A DNA stretch of 64,000 bases from Schlesneria sp. (GTDB lineage: Bacteria > Planctomycetota > Planctomycetia > Planctomycetales > Planctomycetaceae). Where the stretch lies: assembly GCA_028291515.1 (NCBI GenBank), contig JAQGHU010000050.1, positions 307,140 to 371,139 of the forward strand, read 5' to 3'. Position numbers and translations under genes: made by a program. This document shows, one piece after another, positions 1 to 9,783 of the stretch (its first letter is position 1; each line of letters opens with the position of its first letter). The notes under the pieces are model-generated. The model ran no database searches and was not told the origin of the DNA. It saw only the letters and a list, made by a program, of their open reading frames with translations.

Positions 1-141
1 CTGTTCGACTCGTGCCAACCGCTTGGCCTCGTTGGCCACGCGCAGCATCGTCCGATAGTGGCACCGCTCGCTCAGGTCCGAAACTTCTTGATTCAGCTCT
101 TGTAGTTTTTCGTCAATGTCCTCGAATTCAGAGTCTGACAT
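1..141 (-). CDS. TPR-type protein, N-terminal part only (paralog of the next gene)
   Basis: Only the first 47 codons are inside the window; the gene runs off the left edge. They open MSDSEFEDIDEKLQELNQEV and continue with a helix containing CHYRTMLRVANEAKRLAR. The 870-residue protein just upstream opens MSDEELDDVDQRLDEIEERI and has the equivalent CYNRSVIRIAREGRRLAK, so the two genes are paralogs in tandem, 64 bp apart on the same strand. The pair follows an Hsp90-family gene, which suggests one operon. The start codon is fixed by this alignment. Function is inferred only from the paralog. Confidence 0.75.
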   Translation of the reverse strand, partial: MSDSEFEDIDEKLQELNQEVSDLSERCHYRTMLRVANEAKRLARVEQ

Positions 142-205
142 GCCGAGTTCCCTGGTGATGATTTACCGAATGGTCTTGAGATGTGCTTGCCAGGCCGTCG
201 CTGCA

Positions 206-2818
206 TCAATCAGGAGGCAGTTCCCCTTCGCGCTGTCCTTGCCAGACAACGCCGGGAAAATCCTGATAAGTTTCTTCACTACTTTCCACTTCGCGGACTT
301 CGGCGGGCAAAGGATAGCAGCGCTCTTGCCATTCCAGGACTCGCTGGCGAGCGTCCGCTTCATCGGCAGCGAGCACTCCCCAAGCCACGCTGTAGGCGAT
401 CCAGTCTTCGTCGCTCGCCAGACAGCCCGGCGAAGTCCGCCACTCTTGATCCAGCGGTTGCCGAACAATCACTCGAAAGAACTGCACTTCTCCCTGGGGC
501 TTGCTCCCATCGGTGGGAACACGAATCACGTCGAAGAAATCGTTCGCAGCCAGACCGGTCGCCACCAGGAAATCTTCGAAGACTCGCCGCAATGGATCAT
601 CATTGGTGAGCAAGCCTGCCGACGCCCACAGTCGGTGAAACAATCTCTGCAGTCCCGCAGGCGACAGGTAGGTTACGGTGGTCAGCGGGATCGACAACAG
701 TTCCATCAGTTGCTGGCGAAACTCGTCCCTATCTTTCAGCAGTCCGAATGCCGTGATTCGCTGCAACTGAGTGGGGTACGGAGCATCAACATTGTTCTGG
801 GCCTCGCGGTCGAGTGCGGCTAAGGCTTCCGCCGGTCGATTTAACTCGAGCAATGAAAAGGCGCGATAATGATTGGTCCAGGCGTGATTCGGCATTTCAC
901 TCTCGAACCGATCCAGATAAGCGAGTGCCGCTTCGAATTGTTCGAGATTATTGGCCCTGAGCGCCGCCTCCCACGCCAACTGAGGATCATCCGCTCCTTC
1001 GCGCAGAGCCATGTCCAAGACGGCCAACGCATCACGAGGACGGTCCGTCATCGAATAGACTTCAGCCAAACTCAACGCGACGATCGGGGATGTCCGATCG
1101 AGGCGATAGCTGCGAGCCAAGCATCGTTCCGCTTCACCGAAATTCTCCTGACGCACATAGTAGATGCCGGCGCGGGCGAAGTTAGTGGACGAATCGAAGT
1201 CCAGATCCAGCGATTGTCGAAACATCGCTTCGACTCGTTCCTGGCTGACGACCTCGTCCAGATCGGCACCTGGCAACTCTCGCAAATGAGCGGCCAGTGC
1301 CGCGAACATGCTAAGGATCATCGGCTGTGCTGGATGGTGTTCGAGAATCTGCTGAGCCCACGCCAGGACCGCACGACTTTGCGCCGCCCCTGTGACGAAG
1401 CGGACAAGATGCAGCAGTCGACCAGCGTCGTCGTGATCGGAGATCGATGCGGGATCGATCGCGAGCAACTCGGCGGTAATCGCCGCCACGATTTCCGAAT
1501 CGCCTTCACTTGCTTCGAGCCGTTCATAGAGCGAATTGATCAAGGGAGACAATGGGGAGACAGCCCCCGCAACCGGCGTCTCTGCGCTAAGTGGTTCAAT
1601 CTCAGCGGTGTGTGTCGCCGTCGATTCGATCGCTTGTCGAGTCGCGAACGGACCACAGTCGGGGACGCCCACGATGGCCAGCGGTGTTACCGGAACGGAC
1701 TCGTCGAGCAACCACTTCAACCGCCGCAGAGTCAGCCAGTCGCGCGATTGCCTGGCCACTTCTTCGCAGGACTTCGCCAGTGTCCGAGCCTGATCCAGTC
1801 GTCCGGCCATCCGGCACGCGGCGATCAATCGGCAGCGGACACCGAACCACCTGTTCAGACATTGCTCCTGATGAAGCTGGCGGTCCCAGGGATGCAGCAA
1901 CCGAATCGCTTCTTCGGCATTGCCGGCACAGGCGGCCTCGACCGCCATCGACTGATCGCGCAGGTACTTGAAATAAGGACATTCATCTTGAGGAGGGATT
2001 CTGAGCAGTTGGTCTTCGGGGAGGCCGACGACTTCGTCTTCGGTCACAATCCGCGGCAGCTTGGCGAGCAAGTCCTGCCGGCCTGCCACAGCCATCACCT
2101 CGCGAGCCAACGGCAGAAAATTGAGCTTCGCCAGATACGGGTTGTGAAACTCCAGACAGTACTGCCAACCTTCCTGGACCATCTCGGCCGCGGCAGCGAT
2201 ATTGCCTTGCAGGCTAAGCAGCGTGGCCACATCATCGGCGCTGGCGACCTTCCGATTGGCGTCATCCGCATCCTGCAGATGCAGGCTGCCTCGCGCGAAG
2301 TGCAGGGCCATCTCCAGGTCGTCAGCGGAACGATAGACTTCGACTGCGAATTCTCGAAAGTGCAGGGTATCGCGCAGGTTTCCGGTGCGGCGGCAGACTG
2401 TCATCCCATCGGAGATACACTGGTGCATGCCATCAGAGTTGTATCCTTGAGCATGCCCCGTCAGCGTCGCCAGCTTCTTGTAGGTGAAACCGGTCAGCCA
2501 CCACTTCGTGTGCTCGTATTCGTCCATCGGCAGGTCTGACTGGAACGACCGTGCCAGTTCTTCGTCTTCGAGCAGTGCAATCATCTCGACCGCGACATCG
2601 TTTCCCTGCTTCATATCCAGCACGTCATCGGCGGAGTTGATCAGGTGAAAACTGAACGACAGAAACGGAATCAGCCGATGTTCCTGCTTGGCCAGTCGGC
2701 GGCCTTCGCGGGCGATGCGGATGACGCTACGGTTGTAACACAGTCGACTGGCCTCGCGGATTCGCTCTTCGATTTCGTCCAGACGTTGATCAACGTCGTC
2801 AAGTTCTTCGTCAGACAT
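206..2818 (-). CDS. Large tetratricopeptide-repeat protein downstream of the Hsp90 gene
   Basis: An 870-residue, apparently cytoplasmic protein without a signal peptide. An N-terminal charged coiled-coil (residues 1-35) is followed by helical repeats. The clearest TPR-like units lie at about residues 540-700, for example ARAGIYYVRQENFGEAERCL followed by SLAEVYSMTDRPRDALAVL. The C-terminal 100 residues (after FRVIVRQPLDQEW) form a separate domain that I do not recognise. TPR proteins are scaffolds and some are Hsp90 co-chaperones; the gene starts 155 bp after the Hsp90 stop, so a partnership is plausible but is only inferred from position. The truncated gene at the window edge is a paralog of its N-terminus. 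Confidence 0.8.
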   Translation of the reverse strand: MSDEELDDVDQRLDEIEERIREASRLCYNRSVIRIAREGRRLAKQEHRLIPFLSFSFHLINSADDVLDMKQGNDVAVEMIALLEDEELARSFQSDLPMDEYEHTKWWLTGFTYKKLATLTGHAQGYNSDGMHQCISDGMTVCRRTGNLRDTLHFREFAVEVYRSADDLEMALHFARGSLHLQDADDANRKVASADDVATLLSLQGNIAAAAEMVQEGWQYCLEFHNPYLAKLNFLPLAREVMAVAGRQDLLAKLPRIVTEDEVVGLPEDQLLRIPPQDECPYFKYLRDQSMAVEAACAGNAEEAIRLLHPWDRQLHQEQCLNRWFGVRCRLIAACRMAGRLDQARTLAKSCEEVARQSRDWLTLRRLKWLLDESVPVTPLAIVGVPDCGPFATRQAIESTATHTAEIEPLSAETPVAGAVSPLSPLINSLYERLEASEGDSEIVAAITAELLAIDPASISDHDDAGRLLHLVRFVTGAAQSRAVLAWAQQILEHHPAQPMILSMFAALAAHLRELPGADLDEVVSQERVEAMFRQSLDLDFDSSTNFARAGIYYVRQENFGEAERCLARSYRLDRTSPIVALSLAEVYSMTDRPRDALAVLDMALREGADDPQLAWEAALRANNLEQFEAALAYLDRFESEMPNHAWTNHYRAFSLLELNRPAEALAALDREAQNNVDAPYPTQLQRITAFGLLKDRDEFRQQLMELLSIPLTTVTYLSPAGLQRLFHRLWASAGLLTNDDPLRRVFEDFLVATGLAANDFFDVIRVPTDGSKPQGEVQFFRVIVRQPLDQEWRTSPGCLASDEDWIAYSVAWGVLAADEADARQRVLEWQERCYPLPAEVREVESSEETYQDFPGVVWQGQREGELPPD

Positions 2819-2910
2819 GAAGATCGTTCCGAGTTGTCCGCTGTTGCCAATCGAAGGGGAGAATCAATTCTACTAGTCCGTCATCACAACGGGAAACGTA
2901 GTCTGGCAAT

Positions 2911-2953
2911 ACGCCGGTAAGACCCAATCTCTTGGCGAGATTGGCTACGCCGG
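2911..2953. repeat. Hairpin flanked by short direct repeats
   Basis: A perfect 8-bp inverted repeat, CCAATCTC (2924-2931) and GAGATTGG (2937-2944) with a 5-nt loop, sits between two copies of ACGCCGG. It lies in the 155-bp gap between the Hsp90 and TPR genes. There is no T-run, so it is more likely an RNA-processing or attenuation hairpin, or a small repeat unit, than a terminator. Confidence 0.45.
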
Positions 2954-2973
2954 AATCGACCTCTGAGGGAGCG

Positions 2974-4842
2974 CTAGCTCTTCTTCTGGCCCCACAAGGC
3001 TTCGGCGATCCAATCGAGATCGTCCGACTGTTGCGATTGAACGGCACGAGGGACAGCGGCACCCGCCGAGTTCAAGGCTGAAACCACCAGCAATCGCAGA
3101 ACGCTCGCCAGTGGTGTTCCAGCTCGTTGTTCGAGGACACGTTTTACCAGCCGGTGATTGCGGTTCAACAACACTTCGTTGCGGGCTGGTTCGTCGCCTT
3201 CGAAGTGAGAATCGATCAGACGTTGGAATCCGGCGGGGACGGTTCCTTGTCGCTTCAATTCTTCGTAGGTCTTCTGAAGTTCGTGGCGATCGTTCAGGAA
3301 CGCCATCACGGGCTGATCCGTTCGAAATGTCGCCACCATCACTCGCGCTTCGGTCGATGACAGGAAATCCTGCCACTCGGGCGAAGCATCTTCCATATCC
3401 TGCACACCCAGGATCTGCGATGCGAAGCCGCTGGCACTGGGACTAGCGACGCGCAAGTCGATCGATTCCCCTTTGGTTGCCGCGACATCGCCCGTCATGG
3501 CCGCTAACAACGACTCTTCGAAGCTGCGGAGTGTCTGGACGCAGGGAGCATCGGTCTGAGCAAACAGCGAATTGACCCAGCGTTCTTGTCTGCGGTCGGT
3601 GTTGTACCAGAGGACTCGATCGGCATCGGTTTCGAAGAGCGGATCCGCGGCGCTGCGAGCGAGGATCTCGTCGCAGGTGAGCGCTCCGGCCGAAGTGGTA
3701 AAGCGATAGGTCTGACGCAACAGGTCCCGCAGCCGTCGATCCGACAAGGCGGCACCGGCGAGTGAATAGCGATGCCACGACAACACCGCCTCCAGACGGG
3801 AAGGGTCTGTCTTGGCCAGCTTCTCAAAGTGTTCGAACAGCATCTTTTCGAGTTGCAATCGCGCCGCTTCGAACTTCGCATCACGAACGAGATCTTCGCG
3901 ACTGGCGGTCGGTGAGCAATCATTTAACTCCAGCACACCACGCAGGAAGGTCGCCCATTGAGGGAGCAAGCCTTGCGTATCGCGTGAGATCACCATGCGT
4001 TTGATGGTGGTCGTCACGACCGGTTCGCCTGCAAATCCGGGCGTTCGTTGCGGCGTCACGTAGAGCGCTCCGGCGATCGAGACTGGCTTCTCGACGCGAA
4101 TCGGGATGATGTCCAAAGGGGCTTCGTTGAACTTCTCTTCAAGCGCCAATTCGACCGCTTCGGCATCGGGTGTCGCGTCGAACCAGGCCGCGTTGATGAC
4201 GTTCGCTCGCTGAGCCGTGCCATTCAGATAAATCGGAATGGGCAGATAGTCCGCGTACTCCTTGATGGCCGCTTCAATCTGAGCTGGTGTTTCGGCCAGC
4301 TTATGGAAATCCGATTTCAACTCGAGCCGGATCGTCGTCCCCGGTTCGGTGCGGTCGCACGATTCCAGATCGATCGCAGTCCCTTCGCCGGCCGTCCAGC
4401 GAATCCCTTCGTGCCCGCCGACCTTGCGACTTTCGACGATGATCCGGTCGGCCAGCAGAAAGGCACTGAAGAGACCGATCCCGAATTGACCGATCAACAT
4501 CTCGCCTTCGGCACTCGCATTTCCCGCGGCGGAAGGATGCCGCCCTTTCAGCAGGCCCGTGATGCCAATTCCCAACGTACCAAGATATTTTTCGGCTTCA
4601 TCGGCAGTCAGGCCGATCCCGTCGTCGCTGACTTCCAGAGTGTGCTGTTCGGCATCTGTCCGAATGTTGATCTGGCCTTTGTAGGAAAGATCAGACAGCC
4701 GTCGTCGCTGGATGGCATCATGTGCGTTCTGCAGCAATTCGCGGATCGGAGTATCGCTGCGGCTGTACAGCGAGGTTCCCATGATTTGGATGATTCCAGC
4801 CACATCGACTTGAAACGAAATCCGGCGACTCCAACTGGACAT
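2974..4842 (-). CDS. htpG: Hsp90-family chaperone (HtpG-like)
   Basis: ATP-dependent chaperone of the GHKL ATPase superfamily, cytoplasmic. The N-terminal ATPase domain shows ELLQNAHDA (E35 and N39 in the catalytic and Mg positions), DDGIG at 73-77, a GTLGIG lid segment and GQFGIGLFSAF. A middle domain follows, with RGVLELNDCSPTASRE in place of the more usual RGVVDSEDLPLNVSRE. I start at 4842 (MSSWSRRISFQVD), giving 622 residues, close to E. coli HtpG (about 624). A longer reading frame to 4995 would add 51 residues rich in Arg, Cys and Pro with no family counterpart. The gene heads an apparent operon with two TPR genes. The sequence is clearly divergent from proteobacterial HtpG. Confidence 0.85.
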   Translation of the reverse strand: MSSWSRRISFQVDVAGIIQIMGTSLYSRSDTPIRELLQNAHDAIQRRRLSDLSYKGQINIRTDAEQHTLEVSDDGIGLTADEAEKYLGTLGIGITGLLKGRHPSAAGNASAEGEMLIGQFGIGLFSAFLLADRIIVESRKVGGHEGIRWTAGEGTAIDLESCDRTEPGTTIRLELKSDFHKLAETPAQIEAAIKEYADYLPIPIYLNGTAQRANVINAAWFDATPDAEAVELALEEKFNEAPLDIIPIRVEKPVSIAGALYVTPQRTPGFAGEPVVTTTIKRMVISRDTQGLLPQWATFLRGVLELNDCSPTASREDLVRDAKFEAARLQLEKMLFEHFEKLAKTDPSRLEAVLSWHRYSLAGAALSDRRLRDLLRQTYRFTTSAGALTCDEILARSAADPLFETDADRVLWYNTDRRQERWVNSLFAQTDAPCVQTLRSFEESLLAAMTGDVAATKGESIDLRVASPSASGFASQILGVQDMEDASPEWQDFLSSTEARVMVATFRTDQPVMAFLNDRHELQKTYEELKRQGTVPAGFQRLIDSHFEGDEPARNEVLLNRNHRLVKRVLEQRAGTPLASVLRLLVVSALNSAGAAVPRAVQSQQSDDLDWIAEALWGQKKS

Positions 4843-4973
4843 TCTGGCTTTCTTTGATGCACGTATGGCGTCGACACGACGTGACGAAATTCTCAGGAAA
4901 GGTTCGGCACAAACTGTAATCTGTCCCGCCCGTCTCAGCCACCGCGAGGGCGTTTTCGTTAGGATGCGGCAGG

Positions 4974-5020
4974 GACGCAGAGGAGATAAGCGCATGAATT
5001 GCCATGTTTTCCTTTGCGTC
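4974..5020. repeat. Imperfect palindrome, 'GACGCAGAGG' family
   Basis: GACGCAGAGGA at 4974-4984 pairs with TCCTTTGCGTC at 5010-5020 (one mismatch). This is a small member of the family of intergenic palindromes also seen at 7490, 21254 and 48295. It lies in the 416-bp divergent gap between the Hsp90 gene and sucC, where I see no other clear feature and no promoter I would commit to. Confidence 0.45.
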
Positions 5021-5258
5021 TCTGCTCATTGGCGACTTCGCGTTGAATCCGCCTCTCCCGGGTATTGCGACCGCTGTGTTTGAGTGCTCTCAATTTGCTT
5101 CGCTTTACCGAAGTCAGCTTGCGCCGTGCCGTTCCCGGACTTGGGAAACGGAATCGATCTCAATCTGCTGCGATTCGTAGAAGAATCGCCGACGCATGGC
5201 TATCATTCGAAACCGACCCTAACCGGCTTCACTGTCCCGATGATCTGCAGGAATTTCG

Positions 5259-6446
5259 ATGAAGATTCACGAATATCAAGCCAAGCAACTTCTGGCCAAG
5301 TGCGGCGTCAAGGTGCCTCGCGGCATTGTGGCGAAGACTCCTGATGAAGCGGCTGCCGCGTTCACGGAACTGGGCGGGCCATTGGCCGTCGTCAAGTCTC
5401 AGATCCATGCCGGTGGACGCGGAAAAGGTCGCTTCAAGCAGCATCCGGATCAGCCCGGCGTCGTCCTGGTGAAGTCCGCCGATGCCGCCAAGGATCATGC
5501 TGCACGGATGCTCGACAGCACACTGGTCACGATTCAGACCGGGGCCGAAGGGAAAGCAGTCAGCACGCTGTTGATCGAAGAAGGTTTGAAGATCGCCAAG
5601 GAGATGTACCTGGGGGTCGTCGTTGATCGCGAATCCGGCGGTCCTGTTCTGATCGCCTCGACCGAGGGGGGAATGGAGATCGAAGTCGTCGCGCACAACA
5701 ACCCCGAAAAGATCCTGAACGAACCCTACGATGTCGAAGCCGGCCTGCAGCCCTATCAGGCTCGCAACGTCGCCTACCGCCTGGGTCTGGAAGGACCTTC
5801 GATCCGCGCCGCTGAAAAGTTGCTGAAGCAACTCTGCCAGTTCTTCGTCGATAACGATTGCAGCATGGTGGAGATCAACCCGCTGGTTGTCACCGCCGAT
5901 GGTGACCTGATCGTGGGCGACGCCAAGGTGACCTTCGACGACAACGCCATGTTCCGACATCAGGATCTGCTGCCGCTGCGTGATCTGGCCGAAGAAGAGC
6001 CGATGGAAGTTCAGGCTCAAGCGTCCGGCCTGAGCTATGTGAAGCTGGAAGGAAACCTGGGCTGCCTGGTGAACGGGGCCGGTCTGGCGATGAGCACCAT
6101 GGATATCATCAAGTATCATGGTGGTGCTCCTGCTAACTTCCTGGATGTCGGTGGCGGTGCTAACGTCGATCAAGTGACGGAAGCGTTCCGCATCATCCTG
6201 GCCGATCCGAATGTGAAGGGGATCCTGGTCAACATCTTCGGCGGTATCATGAAATGCGACACGATCGTGACCGCTCTGCTGTCGGCCTATGACAAGATTG
6301 GAATCACCATTCCGCTGGTCGTGCGACTGGAAGGAACCAACGTCGAGATCGCCCGCAAGATGCTTGCTGACAGCGGCAAGAAGATCACCATTGGGACCGA
6401 TCTGACTGACGCCGCGAAGAAAGCCGTGGCCTCGCTGGGAGCTTGA
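5259..6446 (+). CDS. sucC: Succinyl-CoA synthetase, ADP/GDP-forming, beta subunit
   Basis: Converts succinyl-CoA plus ADP (or GDP) and phosphate to succinate, CoA and NTP in the TCA cycle, as a complex with SucD. The N-terminus [17 protein letters not shown] is typical and begins the ATP-grasp domain; [15 protein letters not shown] follows at about residues 45-60. The C-terminal CoA-ligase half contains [26 protein letters not shown] and [10 protein letters not shown]. The length of 395 residues is normal for the family. sucD follows after 67 bp, so the two are co-transcribed. Confidence 0.97.
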   Translation: MKIHEYQAKQLLAKCGVKVPRGIVAKTPDEAAAAFTELGGPLAVVKSQIHAGGRGKGRFKQHPDQPGVVLVKSADAAKDHAARMLDSTLVTIQTGAEGKAVSTLLIEEGLKIAKEMYLGVVVDRESGGPVLIASTEGGMEIEVVAHNNPEKILNEPYDVEAGLQPYQARNVAYRLGLEGPSIRAAEKLLKQLCQFFVDNDCSMVEINPLVVTADGDLIVGDAKVTFDDNAMFRHQDLLPLRDLAEEEPMEVQAQASGLSYVKLEGNLGCLVNGAGLAMSTMDIIKYHGGAPANFLDVGGGANVDQVTEAFRIILADPNVKGILVNIFGGIMKCDTIVTALLSAYDKIGITIPLVVRLEGTNVEIARKMLADSGKKITIGTDLTDAAKKAVASLGA

Positions 6447-6513
6447 GAAAACTCGGTTCCCTGATTCCTCGCGTTCACACCATCAAACATTCCATAGGTT
6501 ACGAGCATCTAAC

Positions 6514-7413
6514 ATGAGCATTCTGGTCGACAAGAATACGAAGATTATCTGCCAGGGGATTACTGGCAAGTCGGGCCTGTTCCATTCGCAACAGTGTCGC
6601 GCTTACGCCAAAGAGCATCGTCCAGGCGAAGATGTCTTCGTCGGCGGATGCACTCCTGGCAAGGGTGGAACCGAGATTGATGGCTTTCCCGTTTTCAACA
6701 CGGTCGAACAGGCCATTCAGAAGACTGGCGCGAACTGCTCGCTGATCTTCGTTCCACCTCCGTTTGCCGCTGATGCGATTCTGGAAGCGAACGATGCGGG
6801 CATCGGACTGATTGTCTGTATCACTGAAGGGATTCCAGTCCTCGATATGGCTCGCGTGCATCGCGCGATGCAGGGGAGCAAGAACCGCCTGATCGGCCCC
6901 AACTGCCCAGGGATCATTACTCCCGGCGTGGCTAAGATCGGCATCATGCCAGGCTACATCCACAAGAAGGGAACCGTCGGCTTGATCAGCAAGAGCGGCA
7001 CGTTGACCTACGAAGCGGCGTGGCAGATGGGCAACATCGGCTTGGGTCAATCGACCGCTGTCGGTATCGGTGGCGATCCGATCATCGGCACGATGTACAT
7101 CGACCTGCTGAAGATGTTCCAGGACGATCCGGCCACCGAGTCGATCCTGATGATCGGCGAAATTGGCGGCAACGCTGAAATCCAGGCGGCTCAGTTCATC
7201 AAGGAATACGTGACGAAACCCGTCGCCGCGTTCATCGCGGGAGCGACCGCTCCTCCTGGTAAGCGAATGGGGCATGCCGGGGCGATCATCTCGGGCGGAG
7301 CCGGAACGGCCGCCGAGAAGAAGGCGGCCTTGGAAGCTGTCGGCGTCGTCGTGGCCGACAGCCCGGCCGACATGGGGACGGCCGTGAAGCGAGCCATCGA
7401 CAAACGAAAGTAA
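6514..7413 (+). CDS. sucD: Succinyl-CoA synthetase, alpha subunit
   Basis: Partner of SucC; carries the phosphorylated histidine. The N-terminal CoA-binding domain is [20 protein letters not shown] with [11 protein letters not shown]. The catalytic region contains NCPGIITPG and [14 protein letters not shown], and the active-site histidine lies in [17 protein letters not shown], here at about residue 250. At 299 residues the length is normal. The gene ends just before a strong hairpin terminator. Confidence 0.97.
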   Translation: MSILVDKNTKIICQGITGKSGLFHSQQCRAYAKEHRPGEDVFVGGCTPGKGGTEIDGFPVFNTVEQAIQKTGANCSLIFVPPPFAADAILEANDAGIGLIVCITEGIPVLDMARVHRAMQGSKNRLIGPNCPGIITPGVAKIGIMPGYIHKKGTVGLISKSGTLTYEAAWQMGNIGLGQSTAVGIGGDPIIGTMYIDLLKMFQDDPATESILMIGEIGGNAEIQAAQFIKEYVTKPVAAFIAGATAPPGKRMGHAGAIISGGAGTAAEKKAALEAVGVVVADSPADMGTAVKRAIDKRK

Positions 7414-7449
7414 GCCCAAAGAGTTTACGACTTCAGCACGATCAAACAG

Positions 7450-7482
7450 CAGGCCCGTCAATCCCTCGACGGGCCTGTTTGT
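7450..7482 (+). terminator. Rho-independent terminator of sucCD
   Basis: CAGGCCCGTC (7450-7459) and GACGGGCCTG (7468-7477) form a perfect 10-bp stem with an 8-nt loop, followed by TTTGTGT. It starts 36 bp after the sucD stop. Confidence 0.85.
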
Positions 7483-7489
7483 GTATAGT

Positions 7490-7588
7490 CTTCTCTGCGC
7501 CCTTCGCGCCTCGGCGTTTCAATTCTCACCCCTTCGAACTTTTGAGACCGGCAAATTGAAACACGGAGGCGCGAAGGGCGCAGAGAAG
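7490..7588. repeat. Long palindromic intergenic repeat (gcagagaag / cgcgaaggg type)
   Basis: Two 35-bp arms, 7490-7524 and 7554-7588, are inverted repeats of each other with only two mismatches; the 29-bp centre is unpaired. The arms contain CTTCTCTGCGCCCTTCGCGC and its complement. The same style of palindrome occurs at 21254 and 48295. It sits directly behind the sucCD terminator. No coding capacity. Confidence 0.8.
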
Positions 7589-7641
7589 AGGTCCTGCTAG
7601 AAATCGCTTTCAGAGTCTTCGAGAAGGATGGCTGAAGTATC

Positions 7642-8604
7642 TTGTTTAGTACGGGCGTCCGAAATCGAGCTTTCTTGCTGGTCGTAGCCGTTGGCCTGGC
7701 CTTCGCTGCCCGTATGTGGTTGCTGGGGAGTCGGGGCGACGTTCCCGATGCTCCAATTGCCCTGAAGTTGACCGCCGACTTTGATCCGATTGTCGCTCAG
7801 GCGGAGCGGATCCGACCCGTGCATGAAACGAAGCGGCCGAATGAACCTGGGGACTGGTTGGAACGCTCGCCCGAAGGGGGCCAGACGTTCGCTCAGTTTG
7901 TGCATCTACATCAGTTCAAGGCCGCGCATCCTGAATTGACTGGGATCGATATTCAGCCGCTGGGAGAATTCGATCAGACTCAGCAGAAGCTGGTCGAACG
8001 GACGGCGGAGTTGATGGAGCTGTTCTTCGGGACGAAGGCGAAGATCCTTGAAGGCAAACCTCTAGGCGAGATCCCGGAGTCGGCACAGCGGATGCGGAAT
8101 GACACGCCGCAAGTGCTGACCACGTGGATCATGGACGACATCCTGATGCCACAGCGTCGTCCCGATGCGTTGGCCACGATCGCGCTTGTCACATGTGATC
8201 TGTGGCCGGGTGATCTGAACTGGGTCTTCGGACAGGCTCGGTTGACCGAACGCGTCGGTTTGTGGTCACTGCATCGCAACGGAGATCCTCACGCAGATCA
8301 GGCCGCGTTCCGGCTGTGCTTACGTCGAACGTTGAAGACTGCCGTGCATGAGACGGGACATATGCTTGGCATTCCGCATTGCGCGGCTTACGAGTGCTGC
8401 ATGAATGGATCACGCAGTCGCGAAGAGAACGATCGCCAGCCGCTGGAGTTCTGTCCGGAATGCCAGCCCAAGATCTGGTGGTATTGCGGAGCAGATCCGA
8501 TTCAACGGTGCCAGGCGTTGATGGAGTTTTGCGAACGCGAAGGGTTGATGGAGGAGGCGACGCGGTTCCGCAAGGAGTGGGACTCGTTGAAGAGTGCTCG
8601 TTGA
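7642..8604 (+). CDS. Archaemetzincin-like zinc metalloprotease with N-terminal membrane/signal segment
   Basis: The C-terminal half carries the archaemetzincin (peptidase M54) signature: HETGHMLGIPH, with three zinc-binding histidines and the catalytic Glu, followed by cysteines in the pattern C-x4-C-x-M-x16-C-x2-C (HCAAYECCM ... FCPECQPK), which bind a second zinc in characterised family members. Unlike the usual cytoplasmic archaemetzincins of about 180 residues, this protein has 320 residues and a hydrophobic segment near its N-terminus (AFLLVVAVGLAFAARMWLL), so it may be exported or membrane-anchored. The start is TTG: an in-frame stop lies at 7633-7635 and the first ATG is inside the hydrophobic segment. 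The natural substrate is unknown. Confidence 0.85.
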   Translation: MFSTGVRNRAFLLVVAVGLAFAARMWLLGSRGDVPDAPIALKLTADFDPIVAQAERIRPVHETKRPNEPGDWLERSPEGGQTFAQFVHLHQFKAAHPELTGIDIQPLGEFDQTQQKLVERTAELMELFFGTKAKILEGKPLGEIPESAQRMRNDTPQVLTTWIMDDILMPQRRPDALATIALVTCDLWPGDLNWVFGQARLTERVGLWSLHRNGDPHADQAAFRLCLRRTLKTAVHETGHMLGIPHCAAYECCMNGSRSREENDRQPLEFCPECQPKIWWYCGADPIQRCQALMEFCEREGLMEEATRFRKEWDSLKSAR

Positions 8605-8683
8605 GTACCAACATGCCTCTTCGAAAGAAGGATTCAAGATTAAGTGCGCCCCGTCAAAGCAGACAAATCTGAATCAGACCAGA

Positions 8684-9781
8684 CTATGTCGCAATAGCAA
8701 CAGCATCTTGGCGGCCCAAGTCCTGTAGAGCAGTCAATTGAGCTCGCGAAGTTTCAATCGATTCCTCAAGAAAGTCAGCGAAGCTCCACCGCGAACGAGC
8801 GAATCGGGAAAGAATGGTCCGTCCCCCAATCCCGATCGCGAATGAGATTGGAGTTGAATTCGTCAATGTTGAGGCCAGCAGTCCGAGGCAGATGCCACTC
8901 GTGCTCAATGCAGTGCTCGCCATCGTATCCGCAAATGCGTCAGAGAAATCCTTCGCGCCTTTGTACCACAGAAAACCATTGGCCAGAGCATGCAATGCTC
9001 CTGCGGTCATCGTTCCTCCCAACAGTTCATCGAACAAGTGTTCAAGTGCCTCAGGACCAACATTGTTGAGCCCCTCATGCACGATGTCGGCCGCAGCAGT
9101 TGCCGAGATTCCAACCGTATGAATTTTGATGTCAATCAATTCGGGGAACTGATTTGCGATTCGCTCCTTGACTGCATCGGCTATGTTTTCGGGGATTGCA
9201 AAATCAATTCTTTCAATCGTCTCGCCGTTAACACCTTCAATCAGACCATTGGACACTTTTTCATGAACCTCACGCATCTTTCGGATCACGTTGTCTGCGT
9301 TCGCATACAATTTAACTTGCACATACTCGTGCAAACCATCGCGTTGCGCAACGACGACATCCCAACCCTCCTGACAACCAGACTCTGCTAACTGAGCCGC
9401 TGCGCCAGCATGTTCTTTGAAAAGGTTTTCTCCAATTTGTCCTTTGAGCTTACTCACGAAACCTTGAACTCTCCGGTCACGAAACGAAAGAAAGTCTCCA
9501 TCCCCATCTCTGATCTTGTCGGCAAGTATTTGACGCATCTCATTGTAAGAATCTGCTTTCTTATGCATTAGAGCCCGAAACGCATCGCGCAATTCGCTCG
9601 GTATCTGATCCCTGAATCCGTCTCCATGCAAAGCGTCGCCGACCATTACCCCTGTACCGATCGCGTCCGTATGAAGCTTACCGAGCATTCGGTCTATTTC
9701 TGCGATATGCCATTCCTGGTTAACCGCGTCAATACTCTTGACACCTTCACCAAACGTAGTGCAAAACTCGTCGATACGCAC
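8684..9781 (-). CDS. Unknown protein with PD-(D/E)xK-like nuclease signature and C-terminal hydrophobic region
   Basis: I do not recognise this 365-residue protein as a named family. Residues 112-160 read KGQIGENLF, then WDVVVAQRDGLHEYVQVKLY: E118, D141 and Q155-V-K157 fit the E-D-(Q/E)xK spacing of restriction-endonuclease-fold enzymes, with Q replacing D/E as in Mrr-type nucleases. A helical region follows, then Gly/Ala-rich hydrophobic stretches at about 255-275 and 295-325 that could insert in a membrane. The start is GTG with GGAG upstream, two bases after the stop of the preceding gene, so the two are translationally coupled. Candidate roles are a defence or toxin effector, or an element-borne nuclease; this is inference. 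Confidence 0.7.
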   Translation of the reverse strand: MRIDEFCTTFGEGVKSIDAVNQEWHIAEIDRMLGKLHTDAIGTGVMVGDALHGDGFRDQIPSELRDAFRALMHKKADSYNEMRQILADKIRDGDGDFLSFRDRRVQGFVSKLKGQIGENLFKEHAGAAAQLAESGCQEGWDVVVAQRDGLHEYVQVKLYANADNVIRKMREVHEKVSNGLIEGVNGETIERIDFAIPENIADAVKERIANQFPELIDIKIHTVGISATAAADIVHEGLNNVGPEALEHLFDELLGGTMTAGALHALANGFLWYKGAKDFSDAFADTMASTALSTSGICLGLLASTLTNSTPISFAIGIGGRTILSRFARSRWSFADFLEESIETSRAQLTALQDLGRQDAVAIAT

Positions 9782-9783
9782 TT

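Noticed and set aside
869..2539. 556-codon open frame on the plus strand
   Set aside because: Lies antiparallel to the TPR gene, with no domain or signal and a His/Arg-rich composition typical of the complement of GC-rich coding DNA.
4843..4995. 51-residue N-terminal extension of the Hsp90 protein
   Set aside because: No family member has it, the residues are Arg/Cys-rich, and an ATG at 4842 gives the usual length.
5229..6173. 314-codon open frame on the minus strand
   Set aside because: It is the complement of sucC, which is unmistakable; the frame has no recognisable motif.
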